DNA of 64,000 nucleotides, from contig NC_081413.1 of assembly GCF_030272615.1 (NCBI RefSeq), positions 19,290,285-19,354,284 on the forward strand, given 5' to 3'. Origin of the DNA: Cryptomeria japonica. Its lineage: Eukaryota; Streptophyta; Pinopsida; Cupressales; Cupressaceae. This document shows, piece after piece, positions 34,152-45,375 of this stretch. Each line of letters begins with the position of its first letter. Position 1 is the first letter of the stretch. A program made the position numbers and the translations under genes. Below the pieces are notes generated by a model. That model was not told where the DNA came from and did no database searches. It worked only from the letters and a program-made list of their open reading frames with translations.

Positions 34152-34434
34152 CCCCCCCTTAAGTGCAACTTATGGGAATGAAGACTCAAGTCAACAATGC
34201 AAGATGGGTCCCGGCTACTAGGTCATGATAGGTACCCATGTACAATATGCAAATGAAAGCAAAACCATGCAATGCAATCTCTCACAAATGGAGAAAAGGA
34301 GAAAAACCAGTGGGAAAAAACTCCCCCCCAAAAGAGAGATGAAAGTACAAAAGACTCTCAAAGAAGAAGGAAAAAACCTCAAAGAGGAAAAAGTCCCCCC
34401 CATAAGAGAGGAAGGAGAAGTCAACGGACCCCCC
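34152..34434 (-). promoter_or_regulatory. Cop-3 polypurine tract with three further G7 tracts
   Basis: The tract next to the LTR reads TTAAGGGGGGG on the minus strand (34152-34162). Three more runs of seven G lie upstream (34323-34329, 34395-34401, 34429-34435), each in purine-rich surroundings. The stretch holds no gene; plus-strand frames here are shadows. The extra tracts may act as secondary plus-strand primers. Confidence 0.65.
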
Positions 34435-35086
34435 CTAATGACACATCCCGCACCCCCAAGAGAGCTCGCAATTGCTAGAACTTACTCTTGGTGAGAGGTT
34501 TGGTGAATATGTCTGCAACTTGCTCCGCTGTAGGACAATATTGCAAATCAATGACCTGCTCCTGAATGAGCTCTCGGATATAGTGCATATGAATCTCAAT
34601 GTGTTTAGTCCGCTGGTGCTGGACCGAGTTCTTCGAGATTGCAATAGCACTCTGATTGTTGCAATGTAGAACTGTCAGTCGTGGAGTGGTGAACCTAAAC
34701 TCTATGAGAATCTGCTAGAGCCAAATGGTCTCAGTCGCTGCATTAATAGCGCCTCGATACTCAGCCTCAGTCGAGGAGAGAGCAATAGCATGTTTCTTCT
34801 TGCTCTGCCAACAAATGGGGCCTGAACCATGGTGAAAACTGTAACCGAAAGTAGACTTATGATCATCAAGATCGCCAGCCCAATCGGAGTCTGTGTAACC
34901 AACCAGGCGAAGTCTTGTGCCTTCTACATAGTGAATCCCATAGTGATGTGTACCCTGGATGTAATGAAGGATGCATTTGGTGGCTTTCCAATGAAGCTCA
35001 TGTGGTTCCTGCATGAAGTGGGAAACCATGCCAACTGTAAATGAAATATCAGGGCGTGTATGGGTCAAGTAGATGAGACTACCCAC
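34435..35086 (-). pseudogene. Cop-3 RNase H
   Basis: 34715-35086 encodes the RT end and RNase H start: RPDISFTVGMVSHFMQEP, then VGYTDSDWAGDLDDHKSTFG, SSTEAEYRGAINAATETIWL. After a stop at 34715 the text LHCNNQSAIAISKN, QRTKHIEI and AEQVADIFTKPL follows. Catalytic acids of DSDWAG and STEAEY are kept. Confidence 0.87.
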
Positions 35087-35830
35087 AAGCTAACGATACA
35101 AAGTGGCATCAACTAGTGGAGAAGAACAATGAGCCTCAAGCTTGACTCCTAAAAGAAAGGGAGTTGGGGTAGGCTTACAATCACCCATATGAAAGCATGC
35201 AAGTAGATCAAGAGCATTCTTGGGCTGTGATAGTGTAATCCCAGAAGGTGACTGTGAAATCTCTATCACGAGAAAGTAGTGCAAAAGACCCAAGTCAGTC
35301 ATAGCAAATTTGTCATGCAAAGCAGATTTGACCTTGCTAATGATGGATGCAGTACTCCCTTTAATGATCAAGTCATCAACATAGAGCACAAGTATCAAGT
35401 GAGAGTCAACCTATCGCAAAATGTAGACATTCAGATCAGAATGACACCTGGTGAACCCTGCGGAGAGAAGAAAGGAATCCATCTTGGCATACCAATCCCT
35501 GGGGACCTGCTTAAGGCCATAGAGAGATTTCCTTAGTCTGCAAACCAAGGAAGTATCCTGGATGAAACCCTATGGCTACTCCATCTAAATCTCCTCATCA
35601 AGCTCACCATGAAGAAAAACACTCTTCACATCCATCTGATGTACAACCCAACCATGAGCTGCAGCAATAGCAAGTGTCAAGCGAATGGAGTTCATCTTGG
35701 CTATGGGCGCAAAGGTTTCAGTATAGTCAACACTTGCAACCTGAGAAAAACCTTTCGCAACAAGTTGAGCCTTATAGTTATCCACACTACCATCCAACAT
35801 ACTTGGTCCGATAGATCCACTTACATCGAA
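35087..35830 (-). pseudogene. Cop-3 reverse transcriptase
   Basis: 35585-35800 has VAKGFSQVASVDYTETFAP and HQMDVKSVFLHGELDEEI. After stops and a gap in the clean frame, 35090-35398 has VLYVDDLII with the intact YVDD site (35372-35383) and KPTPTPFLLGVKL. The copia RT is complete in content but broken at least twice. Confidence 0.87.
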
Positions 35831-36541
35831 CCATCTTTCTCCCCTTGGGGAGATGGACTAAATCCCATGTGTTGTTCCTCATCAAGGAACTATACTCTTC
35901 CTCCATAGCTTGGTCCCACTCAGGAACCATTGATGCTTCCTGAAATGTATGTGGATCAGAAGCGGTAGCAATGAATGCATGTGGAAGATCCTGATGCTGT
36001 GATTGAGTTCTCCATGTATCTGAAGGATCCCCAACAAGAGAACTCGCAGACTCAAGTGTCTATCGAACCCAACGAGGTCTAGGTGGAGGTGGAGAACAAG
36101 GCTCCTCAACTGCAAGTGGACCCTGCGGAGGTATAACCCCATGAGTCGGAGTTGAAGGATTCTCATCATCTGAATTACTAACATCACTATCCATAATGGA
36201 GTAAGGTGGAGGAGGTAGAGAGGCTAAGCTAGGAGAGCTTTCCTCAAAGTGAACACTCCTCTCAATGAACACCTCATGTGTCTCAGGATCCATCAATCTA
36301 TATGCCTTATGACCCTCAGGATATCCAACAAATATGCAAGGTTGACTCTATGGTTCCAATGCCTTGCATTTCTGCAGAGGTATGCAAGCCCATGTTGGAC
36401 ACCCAAAGACTCTAAAATGTCTCACAATCGGTTTCCTACTAGCCAAAGCTTCAAAAGGAGTAATACCTTGCAAAGCTTTGTGAGGAACCCAATTCTAGAT
36501 GTGTGTGGCACAACTAATAGCCTCAACCCAAAAGGTAGGAT
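35831..36541 (-). pseudogene. Cop-3 integrase C-terminal part and linker
   Basis: Reads on from the Chr-2 insertion as NPTFWVEAISCATHI, a stop, NWVPHKALQG, then FRVFGCPTWACIPLQKCKAL and PCIFVGYPEGHKAYRL, the copia post-integrase block. 36060-36296 follows with the IERSVHFEESSP motif and a Pro/Ser-rich linker (PPQGPLAVEEPCSPPPPRPR). Confidence 0.83.
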
Positions 36542-38128
36542 TGGTGTAGGAGCACCCTTCCAAGCCCTTCCTCCTTCTTTTTTTTGTGGGTGTTATGCTT
36601 CTTTTGAAGCCATTGTACAGGTAATAAGGGCCATGGGCTCATTTGTTCTTCACTAGGTCCTAGTTTTAGGTCCTTATTGTTTTTGTTGTGATTTCTTGTG
36701 CAAGAGAGGTTGAGTGTGCCTTAGATGTGTGTTATGCCTTATTGGCATGTTGATGTCCTTAGGATAGCCCAAAATAGGCCTAGGAGTCATGAAAACAAAC
36801 AATGGCAAAGTTGCTCAAAAGATGCAAAAGTTGCATGAGAACTTTTAAAAGTTGTCAAGCAACTTTTCCACCCAAAAGGTAAAGGACCCTTGTTGAGCAT
36901 GGAGAGCCCTAGTTTTGGCACACCAACTGAGGAAAAGGTGGTATAAGTACTTCCAAACCCTAAGTTAATGGGTTGGATGTTAGATATTGTATGACCAAGT
37001 AAGAAAAAGCTTGACTGTGACTGTTTGTTGGTTACCAGTCAGTTTGAAAGAGGCTACCGAGCAAGTTAATGGATTGATTTACATGAAAAGATGTCTGGAA
37101 TGTTTTCTATGGTGTAAATAATTTCATTGTGAGCAATTAGATTAGGTTTTTATTTTCTGGTTGAGTGTGTTTGTAAATAGTTTGTAAATTGCATTGTCAC
37201 TGTCCAGTTTTGGACTGGTTTGTGTAAATGGATGCATAACTCCATTCCCCATTGTGGAGCCACCATGAAACCATGGGGAATGAGAGTGAAAAATTTGTAT
37301 TATAATCCAATGCAAGTAGGGCCCTTGAAAATGAAGGGAGGCCATCAAAAGACCCAATCTTAGGCGAGACTAAACAGTGCCCGGCTAGGAAAGGTCAAGT
37401 TGCAGAGGTCTTGGAGAGCAAGGTTGGTCAAAGGAGAGTGCACCCTTTGGATGAGGTGTGGAGGAGTGTGTGAGTCACCATTGGAGTGAATTAGGAGCCT
37501 TTACCAATCCAAACAAGGTGGATAAAACTCAAAACACTCACTGTGACCCTGGCAGACCTTAAAACCCTCACAAAAACCCTTAAAAACCCCAAAATTTGCC
37601 CTAGGCATACGGCCACTTGGAGGCCCAAAACCAAAGAAATCCTTGAGCCCTTGCCAAATGAATGGTAGTCCATTTTGGGAGTTTGGGTTGTTTGTGCATC
37701 ATTTGTGAGAGGAAGCCCTAAAAGTCCGGGTAGGAGGCCTAGTTGGTCCTAATCCTTGTAGCCCTATTTTGAAGGCAAAACACAAAATAGTGAAATCGGT
37801 AAGGGATTGAAGGCTTGAAACCTCTTGGGGGCACATGAATAGGTGGAAAGACCATGAAATAGACCTGATACAACCTTTCTAAGACCTTGGAAGGTGTAGA
37901 ACAAGCCTAGCCCTTATTAGACGTAGTAAGGGGTTTTGAGTCTCATGAGTAGGTGAGACCTTAGGAGCAGCATTGCAACTCATTGGTGGGTGGATTGGGA
38001 AAGGACAGGGGATTCCTTAAGCAAAGGAATTCCTAGAGACCCTAGGGTGTGTAGAGAAAAATAGGTGATCCAAGGAAAGGATCCAAGAGCATAGACTAGG
38101 CTAGTCTATCCCAAGCACCATCCCATCA
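36542..38128 (+). repeat. Chr-2 5' LTR
   Basis: 1587 bp, TGGTGTAGGAGCACCC to CACCATCCCATCA. By eye it differs from the 3' copy at a few percent of positions, mostly transitions. Confidence 0.92.
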
Positions 38129-38131
38129 GAT

Positions 38132-38143
38132 TGGTATCAGAGC
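38132..38143 (+). promoter_or_regulatory. Chr-2 primer-binding site
   Basis: TGGTATCAGAGC, three bases after the 5' LTR: tRNA-iMet type. Confidence 0.92.
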
Positions 38144-38168
38144 AAGTTAAAGATTTGTTGGACTGTGT

Positions 38169-39315
38169 ATGTCTCTATATACTAGTGAATCAGTAGGGGA
38201 GAGTAGGATGGTCACTAATGTAGAGCTGGCTAGAGAGGTAGAAGGGAATAAGGAGAAGAATAGACTCCTTGAAGAAGCTATGAGCGAGATAAGGGATAAG
38301 TTGCAAGAAGTGGTGGATCAGAGGACACAAGGACCTTGGGGTGAAGACACCAAAGATAAAGGCAAGAAAACCATTGACATAGATGACATTATACCTAAAC
38401 TAGATCCCTTGTTTAGTGAAGAACCATTTGTGAAGGCTATCAAGGCTTTGAACACCAAAGCTTTTGAAGGATTGCCACATTTCAGTGGAAGGATGGACAT
38501 TGACACTTTCATGGAATGGATTGAGGGCATGGAAAACCACTTTGAGTGTGAGGGAGTGACAGAGGCTCAAAAGGTTAAGGTTGCCAAATCCAAATTAAGG
38601 GGAGCAGCTTTGACATGGTGGAAGTACCTGCAAGAAGAGAGAGTTAGCATGGGGAAGCTACCTATTGCCAATTGGAAGGCCATGGTGAGTAAGATCAAAG
38701 AGAATTACTTACCAGAGGATTATGAAGTCCAACTTCATAAGAAGGGATAGGGTTTGAAGCAAAAAGACCTTGATGTGACCTCCTACACCGAAGAATTTCA
38801 AAAACTTTGCCTTAGATCCAAAGTCCAAGAAGATGAATCTATTAAGGTGGCTAGGTATCTAAGCGGCCTAAAGTGGAACATTCAGGGGGAGATAAGTCTA
38901 TGGACTCCTACTACTATTCAAAAATGTCACCAGCTTGTTGTCAAGGTGGAAGAGAGGAACAAAAGGAAAGGAGACTCCAATAACAGGTAGAGGCAGAGGT
39001 AGAGACCAAATGAACCACCAAGGTGGTTACCAAAGCAAGTCAAATGAGCAGAGGAACCAAGGAGAAGCCAAGTTGATTGAACATGGCAGTGAAACCAATC
39101 TTAGAGGAGGCCATTCTAGAGGGAGAGGTGCACAAGGTGGTCCAAGTAGGGGTAGAGGTACCAACAAAGGTAACTCCTACTTTGCAACTATGAAGTGTTA
39201 CAATTGTGGACAATTGGGACACCCGGCATATAGATGCTCTGACAAGCCTACCTCATCTAATAGTGGAAAGAGGTTGCTTATGCTCATGAAGACTCTTCAA
39301 GTAGAAAGACACTAG
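38169..39315 (+). pseudogene. Chr-2 gag
   Basis: The capsid domain (38169-38750) has DTFMEWIEGMENHFECEGV and KLRGAALTWWKYLQEE. A TAG at 38748-38750 replaces a Gln codon of the Chr-1 protein. The frame continues (38754-38990) with DVTSYTEEFQKLC. A frameshift near 38970 moves to the next frame, which holds an Arg/Gly-rich nucleocapsid (RGGHSRGRGAQGG) and an intact zinc knuckle CYNCGQLGHPAYRC (39196-39237). The start at 38169 is chosen as the first ATG after the PBS. Confidence 0.88.
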
Positions 39316-40892
39316 ATGTGGACCAAATTGAATCAGAGATTGGAGAAAATCTGATGTTCAATAGGATTTTGATTAGACAACTGGTTAAGGAGGAACCCAA
39401 ACATAGGAGAGCATTGTGTAGGGTGAGATGCAAAGTTCTTGGTAAAGTGTGCAAGGTGACAGTAGATACAGGCTCAACTAACAACATCATCTCAGAAGAG
39501 GCAGTTAGGAAGTTGAAACTCACAAGAATACCCGACACTAACCCTTACAAGGTGACTTGGTTGAACAAAGGACAGAGTGTGCTAGTCAATGAACAGACTT
39601 GGGTAGAGTTTTCTATTGTAGGATATAAGGATAAAATCCTTTGTGATGTGTTACCTATGGATGCTTGTCACTTATTGCTAGGAAAAACCTGGCAATTTGA
39701 TAGAAAGGTGATCTATGATGGAGAGGAGAACTCCATATCATTCAAGTATAGCAAGACCTTCAAGATTCAGTCTTTGACAGAGGATGAAGAGGGAACTTCA
39801 AAAACACCTAGTGTCTTATTGGCTACTGGTAAAGAGTTCTTAAGCTTGCTACATGAGGAGGAGATAGTGAAGTGTGCCATCTTTGTGAAACCAAAGGAGG
39901 AAGAAGACAAGTTGCAGGCAGAAGTACCCAAGGAGGTGAAGCAAATGTTGCAAGAGTATAAGGACATAGTGAGTGATGGAGCACCTGCAACACTCCCACC
40001 TAGAAGGTCTATAAGCCATCAAATAGACTTTGTTCCTGGAGAATCCCTACCTAACAAGGCAACATATAAGCTCACACCTGATCAAAACAAGGAGGTAGCA
40101 AGGCAAGTGCAGGAGTTATTGGAACAAGGATTGATTAAGAAGAGCATCAGCCCATGTGCAGTCCCGGTAGTGCTAGCATCAAAGAAGGGAGGTAAGTGGA
40201 GACTATGCACTGACTCAAGGGAAATAAATAGGATCACCATAAGGTATAGGTTTCCTATTCCTAGAATAGAGGATTTGATGGACTATTTAGGAGGTGCCAT
40301 GTATTTCAGCAAATTGGACCTTAAAAGTGGTTATCACCAGATTAGAATCAAGGAGGGTGATGAGTGGAAGACTGCTTTCAAGACCACAGAAGGATTGTAT
40401 GAATGGCTTGTGAGGCCATTTGGACTCACCAATGCCCCAAGAACCTTCATGATGTTGATGAATGAGTTGTTAAAAGACTTCACAGGCAGGTTTGTGGTGG
40501 TGTACCTAGATGACATTCTCATCTATAGCAGAACCAAAGAGGAGCACCTTAAGCATTTGAGGTTAGTTTTAGAGAGCTTGCATGAGGAGAAGTTATCCAT
40601 CAACCTAGAGAAGTGTGACTTCTTGAACCAAGAGTTGGTTTACTTAGGATTTGTGGTGTCTAAAGGAACCTTGAAGATGGATCCAAGCAAAGTGGAGGCA
40701 ATCTTGAATTGGCCTGCACCTAGAACAGGGACTGAAGTTAGGAGTTTCCATGGATTAGCTCAATTCTATAGGAAGTTTGTGAGGAACTTCAGTGGCATAT
40801 GTGCACCAGTCCTTGACACCATTAAGGGAGGCCTTAAAACTAAGTTTAAATGGATTGAGCAGGCTGACAAAGCATTTCAGTTGTTGCAGTAA
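39270..40892 (+). pseudogene. Chr-2 protease and reverse transcriptase
   Basis: About 520 uninterrupted codons. Protease VTVDTGSTNNIIS (DTG at 39465-39473) and MDACHLLLGKTWQFD. RT follows: LCTDSREINRITIRYRFPIP, YFSKLDLKSGYHQIRI, VRPFGLTNAPRTFM and VVYLDDILIYS with an intact YLDD (40503-40514), then the connection YLGFVVSKGTLKMD and HGLAQFYRKFVRNF. It returns to the frame of the gag start, so two frameshifts in gag cancel out. The frame ends at a TAA (40890-40892) just before RNase H. There is no start codon in a natural position: it would be made from a gag-pol precursor. Confidence 0.9.
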
Positions 40893-41281
40893 GAAGTAGC
40901 CACAAAACCTATCCTTCTCCTACCTACCTTTGATAAGGTATTCACATTGGAGTGTGATGCAAGTGGAATTGTAGTAGGTGGTGTATTGAGTCAAGAGGGA
41001 AGACTTGTGGCATTTTTTAGTGAGAAGCTAAATGAAGCAAAGAAGAAGTACTTAGCCTATCACCTGGAGTTGTATGCGTTAGTACAGTCTCTAAAGAAAT
41101 GGAGACATTACCTACTTCCAAAGGAATTTGTGGTGTTCACAGACAACCAGGCATTGAGTTACATTAACACTCAAGAGAAGCTTAGCAATAGGCATTTGAA
41201 ATGGATGGAATACCTCCAATCCTTCACCTTCACCATCAAGCATAAAAGGGGCAACTTAACAAGGTGGCAGATGCATTAAGC
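40893..41281 (+). pseudogene. Chr-2 RNase H
   Basis: Follows the TAA: LECDASGIVVGGVLSQEGR, LELYALVQSLKKWRHYLLP, FTDNQALSYINTQEKLSNR. Catalytic Asp and Glu are kept. A frameshift near 41250 puts the final KVADALSR-type motif into the next frame (MADALSRKLL, from 41264). Confidence 0.88.
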
Positions 41282-42271
41282 AGGAAGTTGCTAACAGTTC
41301 AAGAACTACAGTTGCAGAGCATAGGAATAGAATGTTTCAAAGACCTCTATGAAGGAGATGAAGACTTCTCATCAGCTTACAAGGTTTGCAAGGAGTTTGA
41401 GAACCATTTCCATGGTGATTATGCAGATTACACTCTCCAAAATGGTCTCCTGTTCAAGGGTAATCAGTTGTGTGTACCAAGAGGATCCATGAGGGAGAAC
41501 CTCATCCAAGAGAAACACAATGGTAGTTTAAGTGGACACTTTGGAGTCAACAAAACCTTGGATTTAGTACAGAGGTACTACTATTGGCCAAAGTTGCCAA
41601 GGGATGTGAAAAGATATGTAGAACAATGTGGTGTATGCCAAAGAGCAAAAGGGGGATCAAGCAATGCTAGTCTCTATCAACCATTTCCGGTCCCTAATAG
41701 GCCTTGGTAATGTATAAGCATGGACTTTGTAGTAGGACTTCCCAAGACAAAGATAGGTATGGAAAACATCTATGTGGTAGTAGATAGATTTTCCAAGATG
41801 AGCCATTTCATTCCATGTAAGACTATACATGATGCTAGCTATGTTGCACATTTCTTATTCAAAGAGATTGGTAGGATTCCTAGACTCCCTTTAAGGATTG
41901 TTTCAGACAGGGACAACAAGTTCATGGGCCATTTTTGGCAAACATTGTGGAGAAGACTTGGAACTAATCTCTCATTTAGCTCAGCTTACCATCCACAAAC
42001 AAATGGTCAAACTGAAGTCATCAATAGGGTGTTAGGCAATTTGTTGAGGTGTTTAACTAAGGAGTATAGGCAGAAATTGGATCTAGTCATTCCACAAGTA
42101 GAGTATGCATATAATGACAATGTGAATAGGACCACTGGTAGAAGTCCTTTTGAGGTTGTCTATGGTAGACATTCTAGAGGAGTATGTGAGTTGAGAGACC
42201 TTGGTACCTTGGAGATGAAGAGTGGGCAAGGAGAGGACTTCACTCAAACCATCAAGGAATTCCAAGAGTAG
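41264..42271 (+). pseudogene. Chr-2 integrase
   Basis: Zinc finger: EKHNGSLSGHFGVNKTLD and VEQCGVCQRAKGG. TAA at 41708-41710 interrupts just before the core. The core has MDFVVGLPKTK (Asp), IVSDRDNKFMGHFW (Asp) and YHPQTNGQTEVINR (Glu), so the catalytic triad is intact. LDLVIPQVEYAYND and GRSPFEVVYGRHSRG follow, and a TAG at 42269-42271. Confidence 0.9.
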
Positions 42272-42799
42272 GTTAAGAAGGCCATCCTTGAATCCACTCA
42301 AAAAATGAAAGCCAAAGTGGATGAGAAAAGGAGAGAAGTTCAGTTCAAGGTGGGTGACTTTGTGATGGCCCATTTGAGAAAAGATAGGATGCAAAGTGGT
42401 AAGCCTACCAAACTACAGATGAAGAGGGTAGGGACCTATAGAATACTGGAAAAATATGGTGAGAACACCTATAAGGTTGATCTTCCTTTAGACTTAGCCA
42501 TTTCACCAGTCTTCAATGTTGCTGATCTGATCATGTACAAGGGTGAGATAGCAGGGCATACTGAGAACCAAGCCAAGGTACTACAAGACTTGGATGTGAA
42601 TGCCTTACCTCAAGTGAAGAAGCCTATAGCAGAGGAGATTTTGGAGTCAAGAGTGAAGAATTCTACCAGACACAAGGTCTACATGGAGCACTTAGTGAAA
42701 TGGGCAGGTCAACCAGTATCTGAAGCTACTTGGGTGGAGGAGAGCAAGTTCAAGAAGCTTGGCATAGACCCGGCTCTCATCTCTTCTCCTATTTCTTAG
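42272..42799 (+). pseudogene. Chr-2 integrase C-terminus with chromodomain
   Basis: FKVGDFVMAHLRKDRMQSGK and a GPY/F-like block ending LAISPVFNVADL, then a linker and a chromodomain at about 42627-42770 (KVYMEHLVKWAGQPVSEATW). In chromoviruses this module directs integration toward chromatin with particular histone marks. The frame ends at the TAG near 42797. Confidence 0.88.
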
Positions 42800-42807
42800 T
42801 TGTGTGT

Positions 42808-42819
42808 AGAGGGTGAGTA
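42808..42819 (+). promoter_or_regulatory. Chr-2 polypurine tract
   Basis: AGAGGGTGAGTA directly before the 3' LTR. It is only partly purine. Chr-1 has a related GGTGAGTA at the same place. Confidence 0.6.
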
Positions 42820-44407
42820 TGGTGTAGTAGCACCCTTCCAAGTGCTTCCTCCTTCTTTGTTTTTTTGGTTTTATGCTTCTTTTGAAGCCATTGTACAAGT
42901 AATAAGGGCCATGAGCTCATTTGTTCTTCACTAGGTCCTAGTTTTAGGTCCTTATTGTTTTTGTTGTGATTTCTTGTGAAAGAGAGGTTGAGTCTACCTT
43001 AGATGTGTATTAGGCCTTATTGGCATGTTGACGTCCTTAGGATAGCCCAAAATAGGCCTAGGAGTCATGAAAAGCAACAATGGCAAAGTTGCTCAAAAGA
43101 TGCAAAAGTTGCACGACAACTTTTAAAAGTTGTCAAGCAACTTTTCCACCCAAAAGGTAAAGGACCCTTGTTGAGCATGGAGAGCCCTAGTTTTGGCACA
43201 CCGAATGAGGAAAAGGTGGTATAAGTACTTCCAAACCCTAAGTTAATGGGTTGGATGTCAAATATTGTACGGCCAAGTAAGAAAAAGCTTGACTATGACT
43301 GTTTATTGGTTACTAGTTAGTTTGAAAGAGGCTACCGAGCAAGTTAATGGATTGATTTGCATGAAAATATGTGTGGAATGTTTTCTATGGTGTAAATAAT
43401 TTCATTGTGAGCAATTAGGTTAGGTTTTTATTTTCCGCTTGAGTGTGTTTGTAAATAGTTTGTAAATTGCATTGTCACTGTCCAGTTTTGGACTGGTTTG
43501 TGTAAATGGATGCATAACTCCATTCCCCATTGTGGAGCCACCATGAAACCATGGGGAATGAGAGTGAAAAATTTGTATTATAATCCAATGCAATCAGGGC
43601 CCTTGAAAATGCAGGGAGGCCATCAAAAGACCCAATCCTAGGCGAGACTAAACAGTGCCCGACTAGGAAAGGTCAAGTTGCAGAGGTCTTGGAGAGCAAG
43701 GTTGGTCAGAGGAGAGTGCACCCTTTGGAGGAGGCATGGAGGAGTGTGTGAATCACCATTGGAGTGAAGGAGGATCCTCCACCAATCCAAAAAAGGTGGC
43801 TAAAACTCAAAACACTCACTCTGACCCTGGCAGACCTTAAAACCCTCACAAAAACCCTTAAAAACCCCAAAATTTGCCCTAGGCACTGTACGGCCACTTG
43901 GAGGCCCAAAAGCAAAGAAATCCTTGAGCCCTTGCCAAATGAATGGTATTCCATTTTGGGATTTTGGGTTGTTTGTGCATCGTTTGTGAGAGGAAGCCCT
44001 AAAAGTCCGAGTAGGAGGCCTAATTAGTCCTAATCCTTGTAGCCCTATTTTGAAGGCAAAACACAAAATAGTGAAATTGGTAAGGGATTGAAGGCTTGAA
44101 ACCTCTTGGGGGCACATGAATAGGTGGAAAGACCATGAAATAGACCTAATAAAACCTTGCTAAGACCTTGGAAGGTGTAGAACAAGCCTAGCCCTTATTA
44201 GCTGAAGTAAGGGGTTTTGAGTCTCATGAGTAGGTGAGACCTTAGGAGCAGCATTGCAACTCATTGGTGGTTGGATTGGGCAAGGTCAGGGGATTCCTTA
44301 AGAAAAGGAATTCCTAGAGACCCTAGGGTGTGGAGAACACTAGGTGATCCAAGGAAAGGATCCAAGAGCATAGACTAGGCTAGTCTATCCCGAGCACCAT
44401 CCCATCA
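42820..44407 (+). repeat. Chr-2 3' LTR
   Basis: 1588 bp, TGGTGTAGTAGCACCC to CACCATCCCATCA. Pairs with 36542-38128. Reading frames inside (for example 43706-43954) occur in both copies and show no domain. Confidence 0.92.
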
Positions 44408-44890
44408 GGAATCAAGAGAACGTGCATGTATCATACAACTAGCCATTTCTTTGAGAGTTTGATTCTTGCGCTCTACAACTCCATTTTGTTGTGGATTGTA
44501 TACGATAAAATTCCAAAGATCAATCCCCTCAAATGTACAGAAATCCTCAAGTCTTTTGTTCACATATTCCCTTCCATTATCTATGCAAAGAATCTTCACC
44601 ACTTTCCCGAATTGCTTCTCCACACGAGTCTTGAAGTCCTAAAATCTGTAAAATACTTCACTCTTATGAATAAGAAAGTAGACCCATGTGAAGCGGGAGT
44701 AGTCATCAATGAAGGTGAGGACATAGCGGGCCTTACTAAATGAAGGTGCTGGAAATGGACCTGCTACATCACTGTGAACAAGTTGAAGAACTTCCAAATC
44801 TCTCCAAGCTTTCCCCTTATCAAACTTTTCCTCAAGATGCTTGCCCATGGAACAACCTAAACATACGCCCTCTGAAAAACTGACTCATGG
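44408..44890 (-). pseudogene. Cop-3 integrase core, N-terminal side of the Chr-2 insertion
   Basis: 44639-44848 encodes LVHSDVAGPFPAPSF (first catalytic Asp) and FIDDYSRFTWVYFL. After a stop at about 44636, 44405-44623 has ILCIDNGREYVNKRLEDFC (second Asp) and NPQQNGVVERKNQTLKEMAS (Glu). The triad is intact. The protein breaks off at IHARSLDS, where Chr-2 begins. Confidence 0.88.
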
Positions 44891-45375
44891 TAGACCTATG
44901 ACCATGTCTTTAGTGCTGAGCTGCTAAAGATAGTGGTAGTTGAGGTGACCAAACCGCTCATGCCATAGCTTACTTTCTGAATTTGAATGAGTAAGCAAGG
45001 CCCTAGAAGGTGAACTTGGCACAAAGTGGGAGAATGAATAAAGCCTTGAGTTGTCATTGACTTGTCCCACTGCTACCAAGGCATCATCATCAAGTTCCTT
45101 TACCACAACTGAATCTAGTGTAAACTCAACCTTTTTCCCATTCCCATAGTGAGTGATTTGGTAGATAGAGAGAAGGTTGGTAGACAAGTTAGGAACATAG
45201 AGAACATTCTCAAATGTTCCATCATCCATGTCAACTGAACCTTTCCCTTCAACCTCTACTTGTGTATCATCACCTATGTAAATGTGAGGTACCTTAGATG
45301 GCTCCAATGAAGAAAACTGCTCCTTTGTAGAACCCATGTGATATGAGGCACCCGAGTCAAGTATCCACTGCTATG
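44891..45375 (-). pseudogene. Cop-3 protease and integrase N-terminus
   Basis: ILDSGASYHMGS is the copia protease active site (DSG near 45345-45353); a stop immediately precedes QWILDSG. It continues with FENVLYVPNLSTNLLSIYQI and the integrase zinc region LWHERFGHLNYHYL, where a stop ends the clean frame (44924). Confidence 0.86.

Larger units (their letters stand above)
36542..44407 (+). mobile_element. Chr-2: Ty3/gypsy chromovirus, innermost insertion
   Basis: LTRs 36542-38128 and 42820-44407 (1587 and 1588 bp), PBS at 38132. It splits the Cop-3 integrase between IHARSLDS (44408 side) and NPTFWVEA (36541 side), which shows the insertion directly. No perfect 5-bp TSD: flanks read AGGAT on the left and GGAAT on the right. 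Gag, PR, RT, RNase H, integrase and chromodomain are present in order, broken by about six stops or frameshifts. It is the last insertion in the stack. Confidence 0.93.

Noticed and set aside
34225-34494. Lys/Glu/Pro-rich 89-codon frame on the + strand
   Set aside because: It overlaps the Cop-3 PPT region on the opposite strand; its composition comes from purine runs interrupted by C7 tracts.
36249-36656. 135-codon frame crossing 36542
   Set aside because: It joins antisense Cop-3 sequence to the Chr-2 LTR, so it exists only because of the insertion.
36537-44412. Perfect TSD for Chr-2
   Set aside because: Flanks read AGGAT and GGAAT with TG...CA ends; shifting by one base gives 4 of 5 at best. 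The insertion rests on protein continuity instead.
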